64,000 nt of DNA from Planctomycetota bacterium (GTDB lineage Bacteria > Planctomycetota > Planctomycetia > Pirellulales > Pirellulaceae). The stretch lies in contig JAPLNI010000025.1 in NCBI GenBank assembly GCA_026692865.1, positions 1 through 64,000 of the forward strand, written 5' to 3'. The stretch's first letter is position 1. Each line of letters begins with the position of its first letter. The position numbers and the translations under genes were made by a program. Positions 1 through 8,994 of this stretch are shown here, one piece after another. The notes below the pieces were generated by a model. That model was given only the letters and a program-made list of their open reading frames with translations. It was not told the origin of the DNA and made no database searches.

Positions 1-223
1 AAAATCTCAGCAAACATCTTCCTTGACATTTGATTGCTCCATGCCCGAAACTAACACACTTAACACCAAAGACGTTAGAATGGCGAAAACAGAAAATTCA
101 GGCAAGGTCGATTCACCTTCAAAGGGCTGGGACCATTGTCCTGAGCGATTAACCAAACTGGCAACCGGACGGGCGATGGTCCCATCCTACGGTCTCGTTG
201 ATAACGCTCGACTTCCAGAATGA
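1..223 (+). CDS. Possible 3' end of a gene cut by the left edge
   Basis: A reading frame open from the left edge ends with TGA at 221-223, six bases before the stop of the convergent antiporter gene. The 66 residues after the TTG at 23 are polar, with no membrane segment or recognisable motif. The tight convergent packing is what one expects of a real gene end. Nothing in the translation identifies a family, and a chance frame of this size is quite possible. If the gene does not extend leftward, the only internal ATGs (41 and 80) give very short products. Confidence 0.3.
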   Translation, partial: KSQQTSSLTFDCSMPETNTLNTKDVRMAKTENSGKVDSPSKGWDHCPERLTKLATGRAMVPSYGLVDNARLPE

Positions 224-228
224 TCTAA

Positions 229-1398
229 TCAATAGTCGAACAGCAACATGCAAAATGCTGCGAAAAGCAGCAGATGGACGCAGCCTAATAACATATTCGT
301 TCTTGGCAGTGTGAAAGTCAGCGTCGCGGTGAAAAGGGTCAGCACCAGCATGACCATGTCGGCATTTTCTAAGCCCAGTATTAGTGAGCGTCCAGTGACG
401 AGCGAGATGGCGATGACCAACGGGATAGTTAAGCCGATTGAAGCGAGCGCTGACCCAAGCAAAATGTTGACCGATCTTTGAAGCCGGTTATCGCGAGCAG
501 CGCGAATAGCCGCAATCGATTCGGGCATCAATACTAGTACGGCCATGATGAAGCCCCCCAAGGCAACAGGTGCACCTAGTTTTTCAACGAGTCCATCAAG
601 TGGTTTCGACATTTGCTTGGCAAGCAACACCAGTGGCAACCCGTAACCTACGAGCATCGCCGCGTGATAGAAAGTGCTTCGTGGAGATTGATGCTCTGAA
701 GCATCCTCGATTGCTGCGTCTACTTCTTCGCTTTCGATCGATTCGTCTTCGGAAACGAAGAAACCTCGATGCCTTCCATTTTGCACAAACAAGAAAACGC
801 CATAGATTCCTACCGACATAATCGACAAGAAAATCATCTGGAACGTCGATAGAATTGGGCCTTCGGTCGACCGCGTGAAGTTCGGTAGGACTAAACCTAA
901 AATCGTTAGAGGTACGATCATGATGAGGAAGGCGTTCGCACTCTGGAGATTGTAAGTTTGCTCACGGTATCGCAAGCCACCCAGAAGCAATGCAAGCCCC
1001 ATAAACCCATTGATGACCAACATCACGGCTGCGTACATGGTATCCCTCGCAAGGGTTGGCTTTTCATATCCAGTCGACATTACGAAGCCGATCATCGCAA
1101 CTTCTAAGCCCGTGACGGCCATTGTCAGCAGCAGTGTCCCTCCGGGTTCACCCAATCGAAGTGCAAGCACCTCGGCATGATGCACCATTGCAATCGCCGC
1201 GATTAAAATCACCACGCACAATATCGCCAACCAAAGTATCAGAATCGCCGGCAGTTCTGTCGCACGCACGATCCATCGGCTTCCAAAGAAAGCGACCAAA
1301 AAAGTGCCAAACGTCAAGTAAAGCTGCCACTCGTGCGCAGAAGTCGGATGCGATGTTTTAACTTTTTCGGTAGTGATCAATTTCTTCAACCCTTGCAA
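229..1398 (-). CDS. chaA: ChaA-type calcium/sodium:proton antiporter
   Basis: The protein has 389 residues and about eleven hydrophobic segments. It looks like a cation/proton antiporter of the CaCA superfamily, ChaA branch, which exports Ca2+ or Na+ in exchange for protons across the inner membrane. The two pseudo-symmetric halves carry the family signatures: GEPGGTLLLT...LEVAMI near residues 82-102 in the first half, and PESIAAIRAARDNRLQRSVN near 293-312 in the second, with the acidic residues expected to bind the cation. The stretch TLARDTMYAAVMLVINGFMG and the following LGGLRYREQ also match ChaA. A short acidic loop (about residues 216-236) joins the halves, as in the family. It stands alone, with no evident operon partner. 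The ion specificity cannot be read from sequence. Confidence 0.9.
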   Translation of the reverse strand: MQGLKKLITTEKVKTSHPTSAHEWQLYLTFGTFLVAFFGSRWIVRATELPAILILWLAILCVVILIAAIAMVHHAEVLALRLGEPGGTLLLTMAVTGLEVAMIGFVMSTGYEKPTLARDTMYAAVMLVINGFMGLALLLGGLRYREQTYNLQSANAFLIMIVPLTILGLVLPNFTRSTEGPILSTFQMIFLSIMSVGIYGVFLFVQNGRHRGFFVSEDESIESEEVDAAIEDASEHQSPRSTFYHAAMLVGYGLPLVLLAKQMSKPLDGLVEKLGAPVALGGFIMAVLVLMPESIAAIRAARDNRLQRSVNILLGSALASIGLTIPLVIAISLVTGRSLILGLENADMVMLVLTLFTATLTFTLPRTNMLLGCVHLLLFAAFCMLLFDY

Positions 1399-1546
1399 CT
1401 CAAAAATGCGTCTCTCGTACTAAGCCCTGCTGGAAGTTGTAATGGGATAGTGTCCTTTGGACGATCGCAGGGAAGCTGTATCCGCAAAACAATCACAAAA
1501 AAAGCAGCCGAGTTGGCTAGACTTGACAGCTTTCAAAATCTTGTGA

Positions 1547-1575
1547 CGACATCATATCCGGCGACATCATATCCG
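1547..1575. repeat. Two tandem copies of a 15-bp unit
   Basis: The unit GCGACATCATATCCG is repeated head to tail, the first copy with one change at its first base. It lies in the 287-bp gap between the 5' end of the antiporter gene and the 3' end of the SGNH hydrolase gene. Nothing else was recognised in that gap. It could be an operator pair, but no regulator is suggested. Confidence 0.6.
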
Positions 1576-1685
1576 ACGAAGCTGGCCTAACACACTAGCG
1601 GCGGCAAGCATTTCCGAGAGCGAGGAATTGAATCCACGACACGACATTGTGATGTTTTCTTATGAGATATCTGATGTGAAAGGTA

Positions 1686-2462
1686 CTATTTCGTTTTTGT
1701 GGGTTTTGTCGAAACGCCCGATTCCAAACGGTTGCGTATCTCCGAGGCCACTTGTTTGGCCAAGTACTTGGAACCTTCCGGCGAGTAATGAACATCTGCT
1801 GGAAGCTGAACACCTTCACTCGACTTAGAATAAGCATTCAAGTTGTTGGTTTCGACCCCCAAGTCGCTCATGACTCGGGCGGCTGCTTCGTTGTACTTCT
1901 GCTCGTCTCCTTCGATTCTCCCATTGGCCCCTTTCGGGACTGGAGTCGTTGCGCACCATATCAGCTTTGCACCGGTTTTTTTCAATCGAACAACGAGTTC
2001 GCGAAGGTTCTTTTCGTAGTCGTCCAGCGTTACTTGAGGATGGCTTCCTTTAGCTGTTGGGTCGGTTAGAGTGGCACCGTCAGTCGCGACATACTTGAGG
2101 TCATGCAAGCCCCAATTGAAGTGGATAACATCCCATTTTGAATCGCCAATCCATGCATCAAGACTTTTCAATCCATTCGTCGTCGGTCCACCGTTGGTGG
2201 GAATACGATGCACGTTCGCCTCCTCCTTGAGCAGTTCTCGAACTGGCAACGTATACCCAATGGAAATGGAGTCGCCGATTAGTAATACGCGGGGCAGTCC
2301 AGGATTGTCTTGAATCCTGGCCAGTGCTGGGTTGGGTGAAGCTTTCTTCTTCGCCGCATTTGCAATCGGCTTAGCTTTTGCGGGTCCCGAAGACTCTTGC
2401 GTAATTCCCGATCCTTGAGCGAATAGTAGCAAGATGAGGGCGAGCGTAAATTTGCTTTTCAT
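1686..2462 (-). CDS. Secreted SGNH/GDSL-family hydrolase
   Basis: This 258-residue protein begins with a signal peptide (MKSKFTLALILLLFAQGSG, residues 1-19), so it should act in the periplasm or outside the cell. The SGNH fold is shown by block I, LLIGDSISIGY, with nucleophile Ser65; a Gly in PTNGGPTTNG (block II); Asn116 in HFNWGLHDL (block III); and Asp223 and His225 in PADVHYSPEGSKYL (block V). These complete the Ser-Gly-Asn-His set. Members cleave acyl or carbohydrate esters, and planctomycete members are often linked to polysaccharide deacetylation. No neighbour narrows the substrate. A low-complexity Lys/Ala linker follows the signal peptide. Confidence 0.85.
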   Translation of the reverse strand: MKSKFTLALILLLFAQGSGITQESSGPAKAKPIANAAKKKASPNPALARIQDNPGLPRVLLIGDSISIGYTLPVRELLKEEANVHRIPTNGGPTTNGLKSLDAWIGDSKWDVIHFNWGLHDLKYVATDGATLTDPTAKGSHPQVTLDDYEKNLRELVVRLKKTGAKLIWCATTPVPKGANGRIEGDEQKYNEAAARVMSDLGVETNNLNAYSKSSEGVQLPADVHYSPEGSKYLAKQVASEIRNRLESGVSTKPTKTK

Positions 2463-2991
2463 GATTTTTGTAACTCGAGTTTCTTTGATTCAACTTCGTT
2501 GCGTTCGTTTGTGAATTTCGTGCGTCGACATCTTGAAAGAAGATATTCTCGGTCGATTCGCCTTCGGCGTAACCCAACTCGCGTAGATCGATACCAACAA
2601 CCAATGCAACGAAAGTCAAAGGAGGATTCCACCAACACTCTCATTTTGAGTGTAACTGATGGAGAGACAGTGGTGGTTCAAGCTACAATTTTAGTCAAAA
2701 ATTTTCGACTGCGATTACATTAGTAGATAAATCGCATTTGGAAAAAACTTTCGGGAAAAAACACTTGGGAGATTACGTCTCAATATTGGACTTGCGAATC
2801 GGGTGCGACTGAGCCCGTCAAGAAAGTGGTGCGAACCAACGTGAAATGCACCCCTTACGTAGGCTTCATGACCGACTGGAAATCGAAGAGCCCGGAGAAT
2901 TCAAGTTTGGCTTGCGAAAGCGTATGGCTAGTGCCGGAGTCAGGGTCGCAAATGCCGTCTCAGACGCAGTCGAGCCCGATAAATACTTATT
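2463..2991. other. Intergenic stretch, no gene recognised
   Basis: This 529-bp gap lies upstream of the SGNH hydrolase gene and downstream of the CPBP protease gene. The short frames in it show no motif and no good start signal. The left part should hold the promoter of the SGNH gene. Short A-runs occur near 2743-2763. No clear hairpin terminator was seen for the protease gene. Confidence 0.5.
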
Positions 2992-4230
2992 TTATGGGAT
3001 CTTTGATGGGTCGCCGTAGAGCGTGATGATGGTGAGATTCAGCATGGTCATTCCGTTGAGGCAACAGTGTACGACTAGGCTGGGCCAAATTCGATTGGTG
3101 ATGCGGTACAGATAACCCAGTACCATCCCAAGTGCCGCAAGCGGTAACCAGCTCGCTCCGTAATCAAAATGGGCTAAGCCGAATAAGACGCCGGATACGA
3201 TGACTGGCCACCAAGGAAGCTGGCGGCTATCGGTGATGAATTGTTGATCGGCGTTGAGTTGTAAGTTGTCGCCGGGTTGATCTGCTGGCTGACCTGCTGG
3301 CTCAATCGCGTAATCACTTTCGGAGTCATGCGCAGAGTTCGCTACTGCTTCGTAGGGATTGGCAGGAGAGCTCGGGAAAGATTTGGCTTTGGAGTCCGCT
3401 TGAGGATCGACGGAAGTCAGCATTGTCTTTGAATTCGAGTCCAAATCTTGTGAAGCTGCTACAACAAGACCTTGATCTTCTGTTTGGCGGCGGCCTCCGA
3501 AAATCAGTCTCCATGAACGTGGGCCACGAGAGAGAGATTCCAAAAAGCCTTGAAGCAAAACTCGGAAACCAAACTCTTCCAATAATGGTGCGATGACGAC
3601 AGCCAACCAGATTGCCATTGGAAGACTCGAGGGATCATTCTTGATTGCATCGACAACAGGATGGTTGTAAGGCTTTTTGAATAGTACGGTCGATGCAATC
3701 ATCAAGATATAAATCGGCGGAAGTGCCATGATGAAAGCGAGTAGTCCCAAGCGAATATCTTGGACGATATGCTTGGTCGACCAACCTATGTTGCTTAGAG
3801 AAACTCGATATCGAGCCGCTATAAGAAACGTCATGAGAACGACTGCCGACAACTGAAAAGTCGCAATCGCAACTTTCGGTATCGAGGAAGCAGAGCCTTC
3901 GATCAAGTCGTTACGGTCGACGCCGACTCTGGTCGCGAAGCTTGCTGCTAAAGCCGACACCAGATAAAGCGAGGCCAATGCCATGAAGATATCTGTAAGG
4001 GCCCAACGTTGGATCTGGCGTGGTTGCAGATTTGGAAAGAAGGGAACGCCCTTCACATAGGCGATTACGAATCGCGACCACATAATCATGGACGCGGTCA
4101 GAATCGCAAGTATCAGAAACCCGATGAAAGCGATGGGTGTCGAATTGTTTTGGATAGCGATGTCGCTACTCGTAACGATAGCGGAATCGATAGTTCCACT
4201 TCGATTGGTCAAAGTCAGCAATAAATCCAC
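2992..4230 (-). CDS. CPBP-family intramembrane metalloprotease
   Basis: This multi-spanning membrane protein has the CPBP/Abi (CAAX protease and bacteriocin-processing) signature. The pair of glutamates and the arginine of EExxxR are present in APLLEEFGFRVLLQG (E218, E219, R223 from the chosen start). A later helix carries the metal-binding His in SGVLFGLAHFDYG, and a third conserved helix reads WPSLVVHCCLNG. Family members are glutamic/metallo-type intramembrane proteases. An unusual hydrophilic insertion of about 100 residues separates the first two motifs. The frame stays open to an ATG at 4338, but that would overlap the preceding small gene by 92 bases. I prefer the GTG at 4230, 17 bases after that gene's stop. 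The substrate is unknown. Confidence 0.82.
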   Translation of the reverse strand: MDLLLTLTNRSGTIDSAIVTSSDIAIQNNSTPIAFIGFLILAILTASMIMWSRFVIAYVKGVPFFPNLQPRQIQRWALTDIFMALASLYLVSALAASFATRVGVDRNDLIEGSASSIPKVAIATFQLSAVVLMTFLIAARYRVSLSNIGWSTKHIVQDIRLGLLAFIMALPPIYILMIASTVLFKKPYNHPVVDAIKNDPSSLPMAIWLAVVIAPLLEEFGFRVLLQGFLESLSRGPRSWRLIFGGRRQTEDQGLVVAASQDLDSNSKTMLTSVDPQADSKAKSFPSSPANPYEAVANSAHDSESDYAIEPAGQPADQPGDNLQLNADQQFITDSRQLPWWPVIVSGVLFGLAHFDYGASWLPLAALGMVLGYLYRITNRIWPSLVVHCCLNGMTMLNLTIITLYGDPSKIP

Positions 4231-4246
4231 AGCGAGGGTCCATAAT

Positions 4247-4594
4247 CTACTTGAGTGTCCACTGAGTGAACCTTGAATGGTACCCGAAATGACGCTGCCA
4301 TTGGGGGGTGTCTTGGGGACCGAACCAACCGTAGGCATAAGGTTTGGTTGGCTGTGCCATCAACGAGGGTGATGGGGAGGCCTGCACCGTGGACGAGTAG
4401 GGTAACGTTTTTCCTAAGTGATTCGTGATTGGCCGCGGGATGATCTTGTAGGGCGAAGACTCTACGGCGACCGATGGCGAGGAAACAAAAGTAGAATTTT
4501 TTGCACTTCCCCACAAAAAATCGTGGGCGTTTAAGTCGCCACAAAAGCCAAGCAACGACGTGATGATGACTATGATAAAAAATTGCTTTTGCAT
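4247..4594 (-). CDS. Small secreted YGWFG/HFGY/TQW-type protein
   Basis: The product has 115 residues and starts at the ATG just before a clear signal peptide (MQKQFFIIVIITSLLGFCGDLNA). The middle is low complexity and rich in Ser and Pro. The C-terminus carries KPYAYGWFGPQDTPQWQRH, then FGYHSRFTQWTLK. From memory, this aromatic C-terminal pattern recurs in small exported proteins of Rhodopirellula-like planctomycetes. Its function is unknown. It lies directly upstream of the CPBP protease gene in the same direction, so the two may be cotranscribed. An extended frame to 4705 exists, but the signal peptide fixes the likely start. Confidence 0.72.
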   Translation of the reverse strand: MQKQFFIIVIITSLLGFCGDLNAHDFLWGSAKNSTFVSSPSVAVESSPYKIIPRPITNHLGKTLPYSSTVQASPSPSLMAQPTKPYAYGWFGPQDTPQWQRHFGYHSRFTQWTLK

Positions 4595-5221
4595 GATTAT
4601 TTCGACTCGATAATGTCTTTTGGCTTCGCACATCGGTTTGACGACTGTTCGACATTGCACTTCGTTGCGTTCAGCTATTTGCCGTAACGCTTTTGTTTCG
4701 ACCAATCACGCACCCTTGATAAATGGATTGTGTTTTAGGCCGAGTGGTTTACGCAGCTAAACAAAGTAGCGTGTACCGAAAATTATTTATTCAAAAGTGA
4801 CGATTTAGAGGAATCGCACTTGAGGGCTTGAACCGAAATAAGCTAGTTGGAAGGATTGGTGTGTGTGATTACAGTGTGTCAGGGCCGGCAGGCAATTCGC
4901 TGGGCATCATGATGCATGCCTGATGACTTAGCCATGACGACCGCTAGTGTTTGTTTTTTGATAGCTTGGCAATGATGCCAGCGTGAAACCCTCGTGACCT
5001 CTATAAATGACGAAGTGTAATGATGTAATGCGGTTCCCTCTCCCGCTGGCTGGACGCCGATCGTCCGTTCGTGTCCTAATCCAATTGAAAATGGGTAGGC
5101 TCGGATAGAACGCTAACACCTCTCAGCCCCATCATCCCGCTCGTGGTCTTCACGAGGCTCCGCTGTCCACAGCGTCGAGTTCTACTAGGGATTTCGCTTC
5201 GTTTGCTGGAGGGCTTGAAGC
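4595..5221. other. Divergent intergenic region, no gene recognised
   Basis: This 627-bp gap separates two divergently transcribed small genes and should hold both promoters. It contains a short hairpin (CTCGTGGTCTTCACGAG, about 5130-5146) and a more GC-rich patch around 5030-5085. A 63-codon minus-strand frame (4928-5119) spans the patch but has no start signal or motif. A good Shine-Dalgarno sequence, GGAGGG, stands about 7 bases before the ATG at 5222. Confidence 0.45.
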
Positions 5222-5743
5222 ATGGGATTGATGAGCTTTGCTACATTTTTGATGACAGTTGTTGCTACCGGTTCGGCGTCTCGTGAAGTCACCGAACACG
5301 TGGATTTAATTGAACTGAACCACTTTCACGATTGTCTTGGACGACATGTTTACGACCAAGTGATTTTTTACGAGTGGGCACCCGACGTATCGAGATACCA
5401 TGTTCGCGCGTGGTGCTTGATCGAAGATCGAGACCTCGTGAATCGCCGTCCGATGAAACGTTACTCGGACAACCTCTATGAAGTTCAGTGGCAAGACCGA
5501 GACCAAAACCTGCTGCGTATCATCACGGGTACACATTACCGTGAAAGCTGGACGCAGATTGACCCGGAACGCGCCAATAAAAAGCTACTCGACGAACGCC
5601 AGAGAACAGTCCTGATACGACGTTCTGTGACTAAGCAAGAGAAAGTCGTCGATAACGAAGATATGGAGTCGATCGATTCAGAGTTAAGCCAAAACGAACT
5701 CGCCGCCGCGCCCGCACCGGAAGCAGCGGTCGTCGCTCGGTAG
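5222..5743 (+). CDS. Conserved hypothetical protein, 173 aa
   Basis: I do not recognise a named family. The N-terminus (MGLMSFATFLMTVVATGSA) is hydrophobic and could be a short signal or anchor. The body, around residues 30-110, alternates charged and aromatic residues as in a small beta-rich domain (DQVIFYEWAP, VRAWCLIEDRD, YEVQWQDRDQNLLRIITGTHYRESW). The C-terminal 40 residues are polar, then Ala/Pro-rich. The sequence resembles conserved hypotheticals of Rhodopirellula-like genomes. A strong GGAGGG ribosome-binding site precedes the ATG. Function unknown. Confidence 0.7.
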   Translation: MGLMSFATFLMTVVATGSASREVTEHVDLIELNHFHDCLGRHVYDQVIFYEWAPDVSRYHVRAWCLIEDRDLVNRRPMKRYSDNLYEVQWQDRDQNLLRIITGTHYRESWTQIDPERANKKLLDERQRTVLIRRSVTKQEKVVDNEDMESIDSELSQNELAAAPAPEAAVVAR

Positions 5744-5802
5744 AATCTTACCGAGCTCCATTATGTAACCCTTTCATAACACCGCCGCAGCCTGTGAAAA
5801 TG

Positions 5803-5883
5803 GTTTGGACAAGGACTCCACGGATGACGCGAAAGTAATGCAGGGGCGCCGCTCCTTGTCGCCCGCGAAATCCGTGTCCAAAC
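5803..5883. repeat. Long imperfect hairpin
   Basis: GTTTGGAC at 5803-5810 pairs with GTCCAAAC at 5876-5883. Inside, ACGGAT pairs with ATCCGT and CGCG with CGCG. The left arm carries a 9-base insertion and the loop is GC-rich. It lies between the end of the 173-aa gene and the end of the sulfatase gene, which converge. It could act as a terminator-like structure for either, but there is no T-run, so a palindromic repeat is equally likely. Confidence 0.6.
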
Positions 5884-5930
5884 AACATGGAGATGAATGA
5901 ATTTGAGAATCGCTCGTGATCAAGCTGAAA

Positions 5931-7280
5931 TCAAGGAGTCCACCAGCGATTGAGCTTTGCAGTTAACTCGGTCACTCGATCCGGTAGCTGAGTCGCGATG
6001 TCGTTGAGCTCTTGCGGATCTTCTGCCAAGTCATACATCTCGACCTTCGCTTGAGGTTCATTGGTTGGATCTGGGACGATCAGCTTTTGACTACCGTCAA
6101 TCATCCACCGCCAACGCAGATTTTTTGATGGGACATTTAAGTCCACAGCATTGTGAGTAAAGCATTCACCGAAGATCTCTTTCCGTTTGCTGACTTTCGA
6201 TTCATCGAGCAAGTCGATCCCTGGAAGCGAATCTGTGTCAGCTTTAATCTTGAGTGCACTCATGAGCGTTGGAAAGAAATCGATCGACTGAGCCAACGAA
6301 TCTGAATACTTGGGTTCAATCTTGCCCGGCCATCGAATCATGATCGGTGTTCGTAATCCGCCTTCATACTGCGACTGTTTTGATTTCTCCGCATACTTGG
6401 GACCATCTGGATTTTGTATCCATCCGTTGTCCGCTACATATAAGACGATGGTATTTTCGGCTAACCCGCGTTCGTCTAATTGTTGCATGAGCTCGCCAAC
6501 GGTTTCGTCAAACCATTCCACCATCGCCCAGTACTTGGCTATAAAGGGTGATGGCGTGATTCCTTTATACTTGTCCAACAATCGCGCCGGTGGTGTGTGG
6601 GGATCGTGTGGCATAAGGGGAGCGTACCAAACAAAAAACGGTTTCTTTTCGCTGGCTGCTTCATCCATGAAATCCCAAATCGGTTGCATCGAATTACGAC
6701 CGATGGAAAGCCCTTCATCTCCATGTCGACTTCCTTTAGTCATTCCATGCGTGAAACCGCCACGACTAAAATGACCTTGCCACCACTTGCCGGTTTGAAG
6801 GCATAGGTAGCCTTGCTTGGACAAGATATTCGGCAATGTTGGAATGCTTTCAAGATGACGGTTCATTACCTCGCGGCCTTCGAGAAAGTTAGCTGACCTC
6901 TGAAACGCCCCGTTTGCCATCGTTGGTGGTTTGGGCGGATCGTTGCTGGTGACTTTATGCTGATGGGGGTACTTTCCGGTGATGATGGTCGCAAGACTCG
7001 GGCAGCAAAGACTCGAGGGGACATACCCACGCCGAAAGGTTAAGCTTTCGCGCGAAAGCCGATCGAGATGAGGAGTATGGATGGATGGATGGCCCATGAA
7101 CCCATAGTCGGTCCAGGCATGATCGTCCGAAACAATCAATACTATATTGGGAGGTGCTTTCTGAGCCAATGAAGTGGATGGGCTGAAAGCAAGCAAGCCC
7201 AGAGAGAATACACCCCAAAAAAATACGCTGAGCTGACAAAAAACAAAGGCCGAGATCTTTTGTAAATTGACGCGATTCAT
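5931..7280 (-). CDS. Secreted sulfatase with variant active-site motif
   Basis: The protein has 449 residues and an N-terminal signal segment to about residue 39 (LAQ). It is an arylsulfatase-type alkaline phosphatase superfamily member. Metal ligands appear in NIVLIVSDDHAWTDYG, and later in PFFVWYAPLMPHDPHTPP and YVADNGW. The formylglycine region reads SLCCPSLATIITGKYPHQH, so the usual Cys-x-Pro-Ser-Arg has Leu96 in place of Arg. The C-terminal segment (WRWMIDG...YDLAEDPQELNDIA) is typical of the family. Planctomycetes carry many sulfatases that act on sulfated polysaccharides. Whether this variant is modified to formylglycine, and so active as a sulfatase, is uncertain. It is a lone gene with no adjacent sulfatase-maturing enzyme. 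Confidence 0.88.
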   Translation of the reverse strand: MNRVNLQKISAFVFCQLSVFFWGVFSLGLLAFSPSTSLAQKAPPNIVLIVSDDHAWTDYGFMGHPSIHTPHLDRLSRESLTFRRGYVPSSLCCPSLATIITGKYPHQHKVTSNDPPKPPTMANGAFQRSANFLEGREVMNRHLESIPTLPNILSKQGYLCLQTGKWWQGHFSRGGFTHGMTKGSRHGDEGLSIGRNSMQPIWDFMDEAASEKKPFFVWYAPLMPHDPHTPPARLLDKYKGITPSPFIAKYWAMVEWFDETVGELMQQLDERGLAENTIVLYVADNGWIQNPDGPKYAEKSKQSQYEGGLRTPIMIRWPGKIEPKYSDSLAQSIDFFPTLMSALKIKADTDSLPGIDLLDESKVSKRKEIFGECFTHNAVDLNVPSKNLRWRWMIDGSQKLIVPDPTNEPQAKVEMYDLAEDPQELNDIATQLPDRVTELTAKLNRWWTP

Positions 7281-7525
7281 AAAGCTAACCTTGAGGAGGG
7301 GCGAGAGAAAAGGCGAGAGAGCTGGACAAACCGCAATCGATTATAGCAAAGATCGCTTGGTGGTTTGCTCTTGGAGGTTGCGATTAGTCGACTGCGACTG
7401 GCAGGTTGCAAATTTGGGGTAGAGCGATCGGATAGCCCCCCTGTCCGGTTCATACAACTCATATCAAAATAGAGTTCGATTTACAGCTGTTTCGTTGATA
7501 AAACTCTTAAAAACCTGAGCAATTC

Positions 7526-8950
7526 ATGTCTGATTTTCGTATTGAGCAAGATTCGATGGGGGAAGTCCGAGTTCCCGCGAAGGCCTACTTCAGTTCACAA
7601 ACCCAAAGAGCAGTCGAGAATTTCCCGATCTCCGGTTGGCGTCTTCCGACTCCGCTAGTTCGCGCGATGGGGCGAGTTAAATTTGCGTGCGGTGTGGCAA
7701 ATCGCGATCTTGGCAAGCTAACTAAGTCAGGAAAAAATAAACTCAACGATGCCCAAGTGCGAGCCATGCTAGCTGCATGCCAAGAAGTTATCGATGGCAA
7801 AATGGATGATGAGTTTCCGATCGATGTTTTTCAGACTGGCTCTGGCACATCCAGCAACATGAATGCGAACGAAGTCATCTCCAATCGCGCCATCGAGTTA
7901 ATGGGTGGCGATCGATTTTCAAAAGACAAATCGATTCACCCCAACGATCACGTCAACATGGGTCAGAGCACGAACGATACTTTTCCGACCGCTATTCACG
8001 TAGCTGTTGCCATCGAGATTCGTGATCGATTGATTCCTGCTTTGGAAGCCTTTTATCAACAACTACTCAGTAAAGCTAAGCAATGGGACAAGGTCATCAA
8101 GATTGGCCGCACTCATTTGATGGATGCAACTCCACTGCGACTCGGCCAAGAATTCGGTGGCTTTGCACGTCAGCTTGAGCTGTCGATAGATCGAGCCAAA
8201 CTTGCGATCAATCCAGTTCTGGAATTACCCGTCGGTGGAACGGCAGTGGGCAGCGGTATCAACACCCATCCTGATTTTGGAAATCGCGTGTCGCAAGAAC
8301 TTGCAAAGATGACCGGTATTCCTTTCGTCGAAGCAGTCAATCACTTCGAAGCCAATGCGCAGCGTGATGGGCTTGTCGAAACACATGGCCAATTGAAAAC
8401 CATCGCGATGACTCTTTTTAATGTCGCCAACAACATTCGTTGGCTTGGTTCAGGCCCTCGCTGTGGCTTCTTCGAAGTCATCCTTCCTGATCGTCAACCG
8501 GGCAGCTCCATCATGCCTGGTAAAGTCAATCCTGTCATGTGTGAAAGTATGATGCAACTTACAACACGCGTAATCGGTAACGACTCGACGATGACGCTGT
8601 GTGGCGCAACCGGCGGCAACTTTCAATTAAACATTATGATGCCAGTCATGGGGCACACCGCTCTCGAGAGCATCCACTTGCTCACCCATGGCATCACCGC
8701 CTTTATTGAATTCTGCATGGAAGGCTTGGAAGCAAACCCCGAAGCATGTGAAGCGTCTGTCGAACAGAGTCTCTCGATGGTGACAAGCTTGAATCCTCAC
8801 ATCGGATACGAGAAAGCGTCGAAACTAGCCAAAGAAGCCTTCGCATCCGGTAAGACCATTCGTCAGCTTTGTCTGGACGAGAAAATCTTACCCGAAGACG
8901 AATTACGCGAGGCTCTTGATCCATTCTCGATGACTGAGCCGCAAGCGTAA
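7526..8950 (+). CDS. fumC: Class II fumarate hydratase
   Basis: At 474 residues this is the usual length of FumC, the iron-independent fumarase that interconverts fumarate and L-malate in the cytosolic citric acid cycle. The N-terminus RIEQDSMGEVRVPAKAYF is typical. Substrate-site segments are visible: TGSGTSSNMNANEV, HPNDHVNMGQSTNDTFPT and GRTHLMDATP. The fumarase/aspartase signature GSSIMPGKVNP supplies the catalytic loop serine (Ser327 or Ser328). Argininosuccinate lyase and aspartase share the fold, but these segments match fumarase best. The gene is monocistronic, followed by a repeat-rich gap. Confidence 0.96.
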   Translation: MSDFRIEQDSMGEVRVPAKAYFSSQTQRAVENFPISGWRLPTPLVRAMGRVKFACGVANRDLGKLTKSGKNKLNDAQVRAMLAACQEVIDGKMDDEFPIDVFQTGSGTSSNMNANEVISNRAIELMGGDRFSKDKSIHPNDHVNMGQSTNDTFPTAIHVAVAIEIRDRLIPALEAFYQQLLSKAKQWDKVIKIGRTHLMDATPLRLGQEFGGFARQLELSIDRAKLAINPVLELPVGGTAVGSGINTHPDFGNRVSQELAKMTGIPFVEAVNHFEANAQRDGLVETHGQLKTIAMTLFNVANNIRWLGSGPRCGFFEVILPDRQPGSSIMPGKVNPVMCESMMQLTTRVIGNDSTMTLCGATGGNFQLNIMMPVMGHTALESIHLLTHGITAFIEFCMEGLEANPEACEASVEQSLSMVTSLNPHIGYEKASKLAKEAFASGKTIRQLCLDEKILPEDELREALDPFSMTEPQA

Positions 8951-8994
8951 GGAAGAGCGCCAAAGCCTCTTCAACTTAACGCATCCGTGGTTTG

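Noticed and set aside
22-27. TTGACA near the left edge as a -35 box
   Set aside because: No matching -10 box at the right spacing, and the position may lie inside a gene cut by the edge.
2826-3026. 66-codon plus-strand frame upstream of the CPBP stop
   Set aside because: It overlaps the protease gene and has no ribosome-binding site or recognisable sequence.
4928-5119. 63-codon minus-strand frame in the divergent gap
   Set aside because: No start signal or motif, though the DNA is more GC-rich than its surroundings. It may be a repeat remnant; no second copy is in the window to test that.
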